A stretch of DNA of 64,000 nucleotides from Diprion similis (lineage: Eukaryota > Arthropoda > Insecta > Hymenoptera > Diprionidae), in assembly GCF_021155765.1 (NCBI RefSeq), contig NC_060108.1, positions 13,975,025 to 14,039,024 of the forward strand. Direction: 5' to 3'. A program made the position numbers and the translations under genes. The first letter of the stretch is position 1. The number at the start of each line of letters is the position of its first letter. Shown here piece after piece: positions 37,827-50,335 of this stretch. The notes under the pieces were generated by a model. The model had not been told where the DNA came from and did no database searches. It saw only the letters and a program-made list of their open reading frames with translations.

Positions 37827-40800
37827 TTACACAGTTCCTAGGCAGTCATCGGTTACATCTAGCTCGTTATCCAAGCCTAACTTTAATAGCACCAAACGTG
37901 GATCTACGATGTCCTGAAACGAGATGTACCATACATGTGTAATTATTGCTACATATACAAAAATGAAGACAAAAACTAATTGCCTTTTTTGTATGTTACC
38001 TTAAAATGCGTTGTAAATATTTGTGAATCATGAAAATTATTGAATTGCAAGGGATATTGGGAGTGCTGTTCAGTATGGAACTCTGACCCGCCTGTATCTT
38101 TCTCAGGTTTCTCTGTCTGATTCATCCTCAATGCCAATCTTTCTCTAATAAAAAAACAATACAAAGTTTTTACCAATTGTACATATAAATTTTTTCTGCC
38201 CCAAAATCCGTATTTACCTTGCCAAAGCTAATTTTTCAGCTGCCAGCTTGTTTTCTCTTTGCGCCAATGCTTCTGATTGCATTTGTAGCTGACCAAAGTA
38301 TACCTTGTACTGTTCATCGAGATGATGAGCTTCTTTCAATGCCCTAAGACCTTCTTCTCTTTTCCCCAAGGCAGACTGTTAAGCAAAAGTAGAATACATT
38401 ACTATACCATTTAGTGACCAAGCGATTCTACAGAAAAATTAAGTATAGTCCAGTTTTCACCTGTGTCAGATCCTCGAGTTCTCTGGCACGTAGCGTCAAA
38501 GCATTTTCTTTTTCTTTGATTTTCTGTTTTTCTATCTGAAGTTCGTTTAGCCTCTCTCTCCATTTCTGCCTTTCTCGGTTGGCCAAATTAGTGGCATCAC
38601 GTGCTGTGCAAAGAGCAGCCTCAAGCTGCCAGAGTTGAGGAAAATTTCTCCATAGTTATACGACTTGAATATGTAATAATTAATAAATATCGATACCTAC
38701 CTCAGCTTTGGTTGCATCATCATCGTCAAATTTTAATCTCTGAATTGTTTCTAGTCTTGCTCTCTCTGTTGCAATGCTATTCCGTTCTTCAGAGAGTTGC
38801 TTAATCTGGCGCTCCTGTTCTTTGATCCACGTTTCTTTCATTACCTTTGAATTGATAAAAATGTTATCACCACATTGGAACCAATGCATGTAGATATATT
38901 TTCTTGATACATTTGGATGTCTTACTTGTATATGATTGCGTTCCCATTGAATATGCTGGTCCAGCAACTCTCTGTCTCTAATAAGTGTTTCTTCTCTATT
39001 TTTAAGTCTTTTTTCAGCCTCTAAATTCTCCTTAGTATATCTATCAAATTCAGAGATCAAACGCACAGCTCCATCATCCAAATGTCGCAATGCTTCAGCT
39101 AAGTCCTTGCGATCTACTTCTAGTACTTCGTGCTGTTTCTTTAAATGATCTTTTAAATCTAAAATATTAATAATCGAGGTCAATATTAGCGATACATTAA
39201 AGTGTGTAAGTCACTCGATTTGTACCTTTTATTTCGTCAATGTGCTGTTTTAGAATATATTCCTTTGCTTTGTTACTTTCATCCATATTATTTTGGAGTT
39301 TAATTTTCAACTCCTCGATTTCGCCAATTGTGTTTTTCATGACTTGCAGTGTGTCACTAAGAGCTGCAGTCTGGGTGGTGGCACTATTTATAGTTTGTTG
39401 TTCAATCTCCTTAGCCTTACTGATGTTTTGAATAGTTTCTACATACTCATTTTGTATGAGCTGTATATTATGATGTTGCCTGTTTCTCATTTCTTGTATT
39501 TGTTTTATGTGTTCCATCTGTAAAAATTCACATAATTCCTTAAGATTTTCCGGAAAGCACAATTACATAAGTAACAACAAGTGGTTAAAAAAATATTAGT
39601 CATAAATCTAAAATGCTATGTGAGATTAGTATTGTACCTTAAGGTTTTCTAATTCCTCACCATGTGCTATTTTTAGACTTTCTTGCTCTTCTTTCACCTT
39701 CTGTATTCTAGCCTCATAATCAGCTTCTGCTAATTCTACATCCTGTCGCAAGCGCTTCTCTAATCTCACTGACCCTTGATTCATTATTTCTATTTGCCGC
39801 CTAGAATTATGAACAACCAAAGTTATAACTGTATGGTTGATTTAAATTATGTCTTACAGCATTATCAGCTTGCAAAAATTATTTGAGAAAATTTAGTGTT
39901 GATGAAATTACTTACATGTAAGACTCTTCAATTATTGCGATTTCTTTGGAATGCTGATCTTTTAGTTTGTCAATAATATTTTCAAAGTCAAGTTTCTCGG
40001 TTTCTAATTTGCGAATAATTACTTCTAATGTACCCTGATCCTTTTTGTTTTCATCACTGCCCTCAGCTAAATCGTTATTCTGAATCGTTGGTGGCATGAA
40101 GGGGAGAGAAGTAGGTTGAGCTAACAATGCCTGAAATAAAAATAAGTATGATATGTATAACATCATACTAAACGTAAATGTAAATATAAATAAACTTTAT
40201 AAAATAAAATTAAAGCAATTATTTGGCTGCAAAAAGTAATAGATAAAATTCCATGATTTTTGCGAAATTCATTTCTCCAAAAAACGGTCACGATGTTTTC
40301 ATTCATTTCTTGTTTTGTGAAATAGTGATATTTTGAAATTCAAAATAGACAGAGAATACAAGGAAATAATAATAATATATACCTGAAGGTGGCTGTTTAT
40401 ACGATCCTGCTGTGCCTTCATTTGTGCCTCAAGCAATTCTTGCCGATCAATTTGACGTTTTATGAGTAGACTAAACTGTTTTTCTTGATCATTAAGTCTT
40501 CCTCTTTGGCTGTCAATCATCTTATTTAACTGCTCACTTTGTCGAGACAACGTCGCTGCTGTCCTCAACTCATGCTCCTGTTGTTGCAGAGATAACATTG
40601 TTGCCTGCTGATCGAATTGAATGCCAGTCATCAACGACAAATGTTCAGGATAATTTTGTGAACGATCCAAGCTTGATTGAGCTGGAAGATACTCAGAATT
40701 CTCCACTCCTTGATCTCTTGATGTGTCTAATGCATGAGCAGCATTCAAAGGTTTATCCCCAGACTTAGTTATCTCCGGCGTGACGTTTTTTTTAGGAAAT

Positions 40801-42235
40801 TTTTCTTCTAAAACGTTTTTATCCAACTTTTTCGGACCACCTAGCCACTCAGGCAAATCTTCAGATGGTAACTCTGGATTGCTCTTAACAGATGCACCAA
40901 CTGCCATTCTAGCATCCTTTAGTCCAGAAGATGATGAGTAATCCAATTTAGATGCGGTTACCTGACGTAGCGATGAATGAATGAAATTGTAATTCATTCC
41001 ACAATGCAGATCTGACTAATACATACTGTACCTACCTCGGAATTCTGTGCTGTAGATGTCTCAAATGGCAGAGTTGGGGAAGAAAACATCCCAAGAGGAT
41101 CTATAATCCCGCCAGAGCTTCTCCTACTTCTGCGAGATTCTCTGGGGGCAGAGAGGGTAGGCGCATATCCTACAGAATTTGGTTTCGACAACTGCTCTGA
41201 CTTTTTCTGAATCTCTGACATATCTATTCCAGCCACAGTCGGATCTTTAACTGGAACCTTATCCTTCGCTCTGTTACCAAACAGATCCTCCATCAGGTAT
41301 GACTTTTTGGACTTGTCCCCAGCTTTGCCAGTTCTATCAGTAGTGCTGGTCGCTACTGCATTTTTGCTAAGTATATTACTTCGTAGAGGGGTGGTAGGTC
41401 TGCATATTTCCTCAGTAATTTCAGTTGGAGGAGCGATTGATAGTCCACTCTGGTCACCTGACTTGGCTGATAATTTGTCAGCTACTGCTGCGACCTTTTC
41501 GACTGATGAAATTAACTTTGACTGAGATTTGTTTTGGTGAGTGTTTGCTTCTAAAGAATCAGATCCTTTTATACCAAATAAATCTGACATGATACTTCCT
41601 TTTATATTGGCACCGGTGTTGGGCTGGGAGTCTTCCTCCTCTGAGAGAAGATCCCCCAATGGATCATCTTCATTAAAATCTGTAAATAGAATATACTCAC
41701 AAAATATTTTGTATTATGTCACATGTGTTGCTATTTTTTTTTTTTCCACAATACATATCTCGAATAAAATAATAATAATGAACTCAAGACATTATTAGCA
41801 ACATAATCAAACTAAGCTATCTTTAATTCAAGTTTATCACGGGGATGAGAGGTGTGTACTTAGCTCAATTATGCATCAGGAAGTGTTGTTTGTTTAGATA
41901 TAATTAAATTAAATTATGAAAGGTTGCGTGTCTTCATTTGTCCAATATATACTAATTAAACTACATAGGTTGATTGAAATGTGTTCTGTTCATTGTGTAA
42001 ATTACATCTGTGAAAAATTAATTGTGATGGATGAACAACTGGAAGACAAATAATTTTTCAACATGAAAATAATACGTAAAATAAAAGCTAAAAGCGAACC
42101 ATGAAACACAACTTTCTTCTTTATACCAGAAGTGGCTTGTGTGTTAGATTTCGGAATTTCTGGTCCAGGATAAGAATTTTTCCTCCTCACAATCGTCCCA
42201 AATAAATCGTCCTCCAGATCGTCCAGGTCATCCAT
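37827..42235 (-). CDS. FBF1: FBF1 (Fas-binding factor 1) homologue, 977 aa, twelve exons
   Basis: FBF1 is a distal-appendage/transition-fibre protein that gates proteins into cilia. Exons (minus): 42235-42127, 41679-41036, 40961-40383, 40130-39916, 39800-39638, 39517-39226, 39158-38926, 38844-38701, 38625-38461, 38375-38218, 38144-38000, 37913-37827; total 978 codons with stop, all phases matching. The N-terminal part is acidic and low-complexity with repeated short blocks (DDLEDDLFG, LMEDLFGNR, SDLFGIK), followed by LPEWLGGPKKL, which recalls the DWLG motif of vertebrate FBF1. From about residue 360 it is a long coiled coil; the end, including KREEGLRALKEAHHLDEQY, resembles the FBF1 C-terminal region. 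The start is the first in-frame ATG after an upstream TGA. A generic coiled-coil protein is the main alternative. Confidence 0.82.
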
Positions 42236-42978
42236 ATCCGCTGAGACGTCAACGTCTAATGCAGACACACGTCTGATCGGCCGTTTCAAATTCAACTTAT
42301 CTCAGAACTCTGGGCCCGGCAAGTCCGGCGTCTGACAGTTCAATGATCAATCGCAATGTATGTCTTATTGTCTTGACGTGTTGTGTTGTACTCAGCGTCT
42401 CTCACGGGTTTCCATGACAACCGTAATATTGCCCTTTCCCCACACCCATTGCTATTTTAACGCCCATCAGCTGGTATCAGGCATACGGCAATCGGCGTTG
42501 CGGTTGGTACCATGCGTGTGTGTGTGTATGTGTGCATTTGTGTGTGAATTTGGCTACCCCCTCTGATTGAATGAATCGTTAGCTATACCTGATTCAATTG
42601 TTTACATCCAAATCCAATAGAGTGTCGCGATGGGATTGTCGGCTTGAACCTTACATACGTAAAACCTAAACAATGCAGATCCCGTTTTCGAGGTTAGACC
42701 ATTCTATCTGACGTCTTGGTCCTCCAAGAATAGGTTACAATACAAATCACCGCTGCAATGGCGAATAACGGAGTTACGAAAGAGAATTACTTTACACGCA
42801 CAAAAAAACAGTAAATATTACATCCAAAGACATTTAATATCGAATTTAAATACGTGTCAAGTTACCGGCTGGACCTCGAAGAAATTTCACATCAACTAAA
42901 CATACGTATAATCGAAGTGAAGAAATATAAATAGACAAGTGAACGATAAATAAGTAGTAAAGGAAAAACCCAGTTAAG
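42236..42978. other. intergenic gap, divergent FBF1 / TMEM64 promoters
   Basis: This 743-bp gap holds a TG-rich run at about 42513-42546. It must contain the promoters of both divergent genes. No TATA box or clear initiator was identified. Confidence 0.5.
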
Positions 42979-44294
42979 ATGGATGTAATTAGCATTGAAA
43001 GTGGTGACAGTGGAGTAAGAACGTTTAAAAACTCGAACAGTAATACGATTCGTTGCAATTGCTTGAACTCGAATTCTCTGTGCTACATACTAATCACAGT
43101 TGCGACGCTGGCTTTCCTTGGAGCAATAGTCTTCATATGTCGTGACTACATAAAAATACTGCTTTATTGGATAGAGCACCAAAACCCTTGGCTTGTCACG
43201 ATTATTTTCATTGGCCTGTTTACTATTGTCTCGTTTCCCATAGTCATCGGTTACTTGTTTCTGATAGTCGCCAGTGGCTACTTGTTCGGCATTATAAAAG
43301 GCATAACTATGGTTATACTGGCAGCAAATTTAGGCATAGCCATCGCCCATGGCACACTAGGTGCGTTGTCTTCAAGACTCCCGATCGGAGCTCTTCTCCA
43401 GAGCGACACAGCGAGAGCAATTCTCAGAGTAATATCCGGTCCTCAGGCATTTAAAGTTGTCCTTTTTGCCCGGCTCACGCCGATTCCATTTGGCCTTCAA
43501 AACACTATATTCGCGGTAAGTCCAGATCCGATAAAGGTAAAGCCTTATAAATTGCTTAGATCATCACAACTCACATTTCGTTTAATCAAGATAACCACTG
43601 ACATGTTAAATCTATGCCAGCTTGAATGATCGACCAAGAATATCAATCCATTTGAACATGCAGCAATTTTAATAAAATTCAGATTAAATTATGATTCTCT
43701 TCTGAAATTATTTATATTTAGCGGTTTAGTTTAACGAATGGTGACTCAACTTTTTTGCAGGTAAGCAACATTACCGGGTTTCAATATCACCTGGCAAGTG
43801 CGCTTGGTCTACTTCCTGCTCAGTTGATAAATGTTTATTTGGGAAGTAGTTTAAGATCTATGCAGGATGTGCTTGAGGACAGATCCACTGCAGCCACAGG
43901 ATACACAGTATTTTGCTTTCAGGTAATGACCATGTTTTCATTTGTGTATGAAAATGCAGCATTAATAGGACCCAACTGAGATTTGCTGTATTGAAATTCT
44001 TGTACAAAGCAATATTGGCAATATTTGGCAACTTTGAACTTTTTTAATATAACTGATACGAAGTTTGATTTTATACGACTAAAAACTAAAATTAGAAATA
44101 AAATTGTTAATCCATTACATATTTCTTAGATCCTCATTGGTGTTTCGCTGATGGTTTACATAGTACAGAAGGCACGCCGAGAATTACAATTAGCATTGCT
44201 GGAAGCTGACCTAGCTTCAATGGCTGATACTCCGCATTTTCTTCTTGAAACTCTTCCAGATTCAAAAATGGTACTGTCCAATTTCATCGCTTAA
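42979..44294 (+). CDS. TMEM64: TMEM64-like VTT/DedA membrane protein, 287 aa
   Basis: Exons 42979-43515, 43761-43922, 44130-44294 join in phase 0 and end at TAA. The protein has a cytosolic-type N terminus with Cys-rich residues, then several membrane segments (including YILITVATLAFLGAIVFI and VTIIFIGLFTIVSFPIVIGY). The VTT/SNARE-associated core includes LFLIVASGYLFG and FARLTPIPFGLQNTIFA, then SNITGFQYHLASALGLLPAQ. TMEM64 proteins act in the ER; the vertebrate protein has been linked to calcium pump regulation. It is shorter than the human protein (about 380 aa), mainly at the N terminus. The related TMEM41 family is the main alternative, but the C-terminal part with VYIVQKARRELQLALLEA fits TMEM64 better. 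Confidence 0.85.
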
Positions 44295-47200
44295 CCATAA
44301 AGTCGAGTATTATTTTGAGGTAATTTTATATCTACCAAGTCCTCATAATTTACAGATTGCATTACTTTATAAATAGGCAATCTCTTCCCATTTTAGATAA
44401 ATATTTGAAATCTTATAATATGTATGCCACATACATACTGTCATAAGATATTATAGTAAGGGAACTTCTTTTTTTATGTACAAATGTCTTACGATTTTTT
44501 TCAAAAACATTATGTACATATTGTTACTGCATAAGCATTTAGCTCGTAACAAAGTCGGTACGAGAAAGTCATGTAACTTGCACTGTTCTTAAAAATGAGA
44601 ATGAGTAGAAATATCATAAAGTGATATTTGTATTATACAGAACAAAGATTTTACACAATTAATATAGTGACAGTGGTTAGGTTGGTAATGGTGAATATTT
44701 AGAATGGAAACACAAGTCATTAACAATGATAACAATGTAAGATTCTGACCAAACGAGATTCTAACGCAATGGCAAAAGCTTTCAGGATTTTCAGTTCATT
44801 CGATATTCAGATACCGATCCTTGAACAACAAAAGCCATGTCATCGCAGTCGATAAATATGGTAACAATCAATTTTTACAAACAATATTTAGGTACAATAT
44901 CCAATACAATATAAAAACGTAACTGAATTTTTTGGCAACATAATATCCAAATTCTCAAACTATGTTTTACAATATTTCTAAAATATGTGCCAAACTTTAC
45001 TGATGGTGTAGATGGGCGTTTTTTAATCACTAATTTTCTACACACCGACTGATGAAATAACTAAACTCTTAATTTACGTTACATAGGTGTAACATAAATT
45101 TATTGATTTATGGTTTTTTTGTTTTCATGTTTTACATATTTGTCCAAAAGAAATGAATTTGCATTTACTGACACTTTTTGTTCATTTATAAACTCCTTAT
45201 TTCGATCTCTTCACCATTCACTTTAAATACTATGTAAATATTATTTATTCAAATGCTTATGATTCTGTGAAAAGACACAGATTTTAGTCACATTGAAGTG
45301 ATTCAAATAATTCAACAGTAATTAAGTAATTACTGGAACCAGTATCAAAATAAACAGTGATATATCATAGCCCAGCAATATTTGCAGGATTGGATCTCTC
45401 TTGAGCATATACTATGACTAATTCGAAGTTTTATGACAGATATTAATATAATTTACAGGATACATTTAGACTATTAAGGAAAAATCTGATATTATACCTG
45501 TTACATTATCGTTTAATATACATCATGAGCGATACTGTGAAAATATATTTGGTATACTACTTGGACCTGCAATAGTTTTCCCTCACTAGCTACAACCTTT
45601 CCCTATTATGTGCAGTATTCTATCCTGCCAGCGTTACTTTCTCAGACACGCATATTTGAAATTATTTTATAATAAAAAATATGTATTTGCTTGGTTACAC
45701 ATGATTAAGTACTCTTATACATACAATTCAAGCAATAAATCAGCGAATCAAAAACTGATCACTGTTTATACTTTTCGATCGTGGAATCTATTATATTTTG
45801 GTTACGAAACAACTTCGTCTCGAAAAACAATTTCGTTGAAGAAGAATCGAAACCTTTGAAGAAAAATAAGATCCGTTAGCAATAATTATTTTTCAATGAA
45901 TTTGATGCAACCATACGTCGGTCAAATTTAGAGGGTAATCTAGAGACCTAAATTACGGGTGTTCTTTTGGGTTCGTTGGGAAAAAAAAATATATATTTTT
46001 ACCATCCATTTTTTACAATTTTATTGATGTCCCATAACTTATAAAAAAAACAAATATTAAAAAAGTTATGGGCCTCTAAATATAGCCATGAAAGGAAAAT
46101 GGGCTGTAGAAGCTGACATGATTCCAATGCTCCCATTCATCCCAAACAGAAATAAAAATAGTTTTCTTGATCAACAAGAATTTCATTATGAATGGGAGCA
46201 AAGGAAAAAAAAATTAAAGAAATGCTGATGGTGTGAAAAGTTTTGTATTCTTTAAAAATAGTAATAACAATAATTTCATGATTCCTGAGGTCCGAGCTAT
46301 AGAGGGATATATACTGAAGGTCCATGCCAAATTTGAAATCGATGGATTGAATAGAACTCAAGGTTTTGTGACAACCAGGTTGAAAAATGTTATTTCGGAA
46401 TAAACCTGTTTAAAGTTTTAACTTTGATTGCCACGTTGCTTTCTGTATGAAATAAAATGGGAATTTTTCTTACCCTTAATCGGCGGTTGTTGGGGCATCT
46501 AGGAGGCCTTCTGCTGCATTTGCAACTTTTACATAGGCTGATCTTTCTAGCCTTGAACTCGGCTCTATTGAAGTGTATACGATGCATTACACTGGGATGC
46601 TCATGACCTTCTCAATTTTTGGAACTTCGACATTGGTTTTGGGGCAAATATTCATAAAAGATGTAGCTATAATAATATGCAAAAACAATTAATTTTTGTC
46701 AAATTTCTAGACCAGACAACCCTATAAAGTTTTATGCTTCTTATTATAACCATATTGTTTTATAAAATGATGATTTTATGCATTTTCAAAACTTGTGATA
46801 TCTGTGAATTTACGCATACTTATTCCAACATTTTGGGCTTCCGAAAAATCTTTTGTTTATACTCAACGTTCAGTTTTTGGGATTAGAAGTTGACGTGACA
46901 TGATAAAATGGTAAAAATTTTCCGATATTCAAATTTAGTTTCGTAATTTTTAGTTTAGTAATTTTCTGAGTCAATAAAAAACAAAAAGAAAATCCGATAT
47001 ACAATTGTATGATCACAGTAAATAGAATACGCATTAATGTATTAATAAGATTTAAATAATTGCTTGTATGTAATTCATGTGTTGGCAATATGCAATACAC
47101 ATTTATGATCTACACATTTTCACATCTGCAAACGTGTAGTTTTTCTCACTAAAAAAAAGAAAAGAAAAAATCATTAGTATAGATATACCTACATATTATG

Positions 47201-47766
47201 TAGGTCTATCCGCTTTTGTAGTATCACTTTTGAATCCTACTAATGAAATATGTACATTATTTAAATTGCAACGCTCCAGCAGTAACTATGCAAAGCAATT
47301 GGAATATACAATGGATTTTATGTATACACAATAATATACCTATCACATGTAGCGGATTTGTTAACTGTCAGATTTAGTATGAGTAAAATATTTTTACCAT
47401 TGTAGATATTCGAAACAAAACGTTCACTCACAATTGAATTCGATAAAGTATTTATCTATTTAAAAAAAGTTTTAAAACGCCTTTGTCGGCATAATAATTG
47501 ATAATTAAACTGTGGATTGTGTTTTCACTGTTTTCCAAATTATATGTATATGTGCTTATGAAATAATAAAATATTTTGTTACTAATCTTATGTTTTACTG
47601 TCTTTTTCAATGTTAATCTAAATATCGAGCTGGTAAAATTTTTCAAAAATGATACAGTAAAAAAATAAAAACATGACAAATTAGTTTCTAAAATGAATAA
47701 TTATTAAAAAAAATTAAATAATCACACAAACCCCATTAAGTTAATTTTGCATAAACAGTGTGATTA
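44295..47766. other. non-coding region between convergent TMEM64 and AGXT2
   Basis: This 3.5-kb AT-rich stretch has no supportable gene. The first part may be TMEM64 3' UTR. Two small hairpins lie at 46.03-46.07 and 46.13-46.20 kb. Frames at 45608 and 46137 have no motifs and use A/T-rich codons typical of random open frames. Confidence 0.6.
46031..46200. repeat. two adjacent short inverted repeats
   Basis: CCCATAACTT (46031-46040) pairs with AAGTTATGGG (46063-46072). TGCTCCCATTCAT (46128-46140) pairs with ATGAATGGGAGCA (46188-46200). They have different centres, so this is two hairpins rather than one. Confidence 0.65.
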
Positions 47767-50335
47767 TCATATACCGCTGCAAAATACAGATTCCTTATTT
47801 TGCCAATGTTGAAGTTTAGATTTCTCGATTGCTCGATTTATGACCTCAACTGTGAAATCTGCGTCCGCTTTAGTGATGCACATTGGGGGTTTTATTCTCA
47901 ATACCTATAAAAATCCATATCATTCGCACAACTTTCACCATAAAATTCATTTTCTTTTTTACGAAAGTAAAATGTGAATGGAAATAAATAATATAACTCA
48001 CATTCGCATAAAGTCCACCTTTCCCAACAAGCACACCCATATCTTTGATATTTTCAAATAACTCGAGCATCTGTGGCACTGGTAGCGGCTTTCTGGTTTC
48101 TGGATTGCAAATCAATTCAACCCCAATCATTAAACCTTTTCCCCTTACATCTCCAATTATTGAGGGATGATCCAATTGTAAGGCCCCCAATCTTTCAATT
48201 AGATAAGTCCCCACTTGCAGCGCGTTTTCTTGGAGTTTTTCTTCCGCAATGACCTACAACATGCAGAAACAAACAAACGCTGAGCTTATCTTGAGTAGAC
48301 GATATTTACTTTGGATCCTTTTAAAATAGGCTTAAACTTTGTTCGGATTGAATAAACAAATGCATCAATGATCTTGGAGGTCAAGTGAAATCACGAAAAC
48401 TCCATTTTCTTCGCTTCCATTCAAAGCCTGCATAGTCCGGATACGGAATTTCAGACCTCGTGAACTCTGATCTGAATAATACATCCAAATAGGCCTCAAC
48501 TGCTTAAACTTGTCATTAACATTAATTCCTTATGCTTCGAGCAAGCCGATTACTAACACATCATATCACAATGGAATGCAGTTGTGAATTCATACTAACA
48601 TCTAATACTGCAGATCCTATGGCGCAGGCAACTGGATTACCACCAAAAGTGTTGAAATGAAGAGCTTTCTTCAGACTGTTGGCAATTTCTGGTTTAGTAA
48701 CAACTGCGCCCATAGGAAAACCATTTCCTATACCCTTTCCCATGGTTACAATATCGGGTTGAACCCCATGACCTTCGAATCCCCAAAAGTTTCCTCCTGT
48801 GCGACCAAATCCAGTCTGCACTTCATCAGCAATGCAGATACCGCCGTGGTGATGAATGAGATCGTAAGCTTTGCGCAAGTATGATCTGGGATATTGCACA
48901 GTACCACCAATACCCTTCAACGTACAATGCAATTAGGTTTATAGCGGGAATAGTGCTGCATATATGTGTATCTCTACATTATTACCATAATACTGACCTG
49001 TATACTCTCTGCTATGAAAGCAGCAACTCGCCCGTTGTTTGGAAGACTGAATTTGAAAGTATCTTCTAACTGTTCAAGGTATTTATCAGAGGCAGTGCAA
49101 TGTTCATTCGCACATTCGCATTTTCTCCGACCAGGTGCAACTGGGCTGTCCCGACACTTTGATCCACCCCAAGGACCACGATAGACATCAGGGTTTGTGA
49201 CCTATAACAAAAAGATAGCACACACATTATGAAAGTGATTTGCTATTCACATGAATAATTATCAAATAATACTGTGCTGCAGAAGAGTGGAGCTTTAATT
49301 GGAATAGGTAAATGGAGAGGCTGCCTGCTTATTGAACAATTGAAAGTAGGTTGATTATATCAATCAAAGCAAAAGGCAGACCAACATTAGGATTCGTAAC
49401 ACTCCCAATGTGCCCCATGTTAACTGTAACTAACTTACCGCTCACAGTATTTTGATATGCAGCAAAGAAATCGCGATTATTCTCAATATAATATAGAGTC
49501 CAAACAGCGATCTGAATCCAAACTGGAAAAGGTACCAACATGAATGTATCCAGCAGGTGAAGGCACGGGATATCTCCAGGTTGACATCGCAGTAGAGGCT
49601 GCTGCCGCTTGGCTACCACCATGATAGCAATTTTTCAAGGAAATGATTTCATGAGCACCGGTGTGAAGACGCGCCATCAGAAAGGCCAGCTCCGTTGCTT
49701 CAGAGCCGCTGTTGACTAAGTAAACAACTGACAAGTCTTCCGGGAGTTTTGCCACCAATTTTCTCACGTACTCATGTAAGCGAGGCTGCATATAAATGGG
49801 TGTCGTGTGTCCAAGGCATCTCATTTGATGCGACGCAGCAGATACCACTTTTCTGTTTCCAAAAGCTGACCCATTAACTCTCAATGTGATAAGTGATTTT
49901 AGTACTTAAGTAGGAATCAGTGAGGGTAACTTACGGGTGACAATGTCCGATAGACACTGTAGCTACACCAGCAAACATATCAAGATATCTCTTCCCTTCG
50001 TGGTCCCAGAGCCACTGACCAAATCCTTCGTACATCATGAGTGGTTTTTTGTAGAAAGGAACCTGACAGGGTGCAACGTGGGAGGAATTTACCTTTTTCA
50101 CAACATCATAGTCTTCACCCTACGGAATAAAATAGTAACTAATTAACATCACGTTCGTGCCTGCAAGCAACTCTCTAAATTTGATAAGCTAATTCGAAGG
50201 TTTAGGTGACTTTACATGATACACAGAAGGTTGATGATCACATGCTGGCATTTCTGGTATTCGTGAAGAGCTCAGTCTACGAATGTGACTCCATTGCGAT
50301 GTACGCCAATCTATAAAAATTCTTCTAGCAATCAT
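47767..50335 (-). CDS. AGXT2: alanine-glyoxylate aminotransferase 2, mitochondrial-type, 517 aa
   Basis: A class-III PLP-dependent transaminase using alanine and glyoxylate (also beta-aminoisobutyrate and methylarginines in vertebrates). Exons (minus): 50335-50216, 50119-49935, 49879-49540, 49201-48998, 48914-48600, 48253-48002, 47904-47767; 517 codons plus stop, close to the human length. The N terminus is Arg-rich without acids ([19 protein letters not shown]), fitting a mitochondrial presequence. Motifs: [34 protein letters not shown] with Asp313, and [13 protein letters not shown] with the PLP lysine about residue 343, then [13 protein letters not shown]. Some splice sites are weak (donor GTTGGT after exon 3, GTTAGT after exon 5), but phases agree throughout. 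The Cys-rich insertion (KCECANEHC) matches the AGXT2 type. Confidence 0.94.

Noticed and set aside
42236-42295. Extending the FBF1 start upstream
   Set aside because: The frame continues to 42295 but begins at TTG with a TGA just before it; the first in-frame ATG is at 42235.
45608-45859. 83-aa frame in the TMEM64-AGXT2 gap
   Set aside because: AT-rich codon content, no motif and no splice partners.
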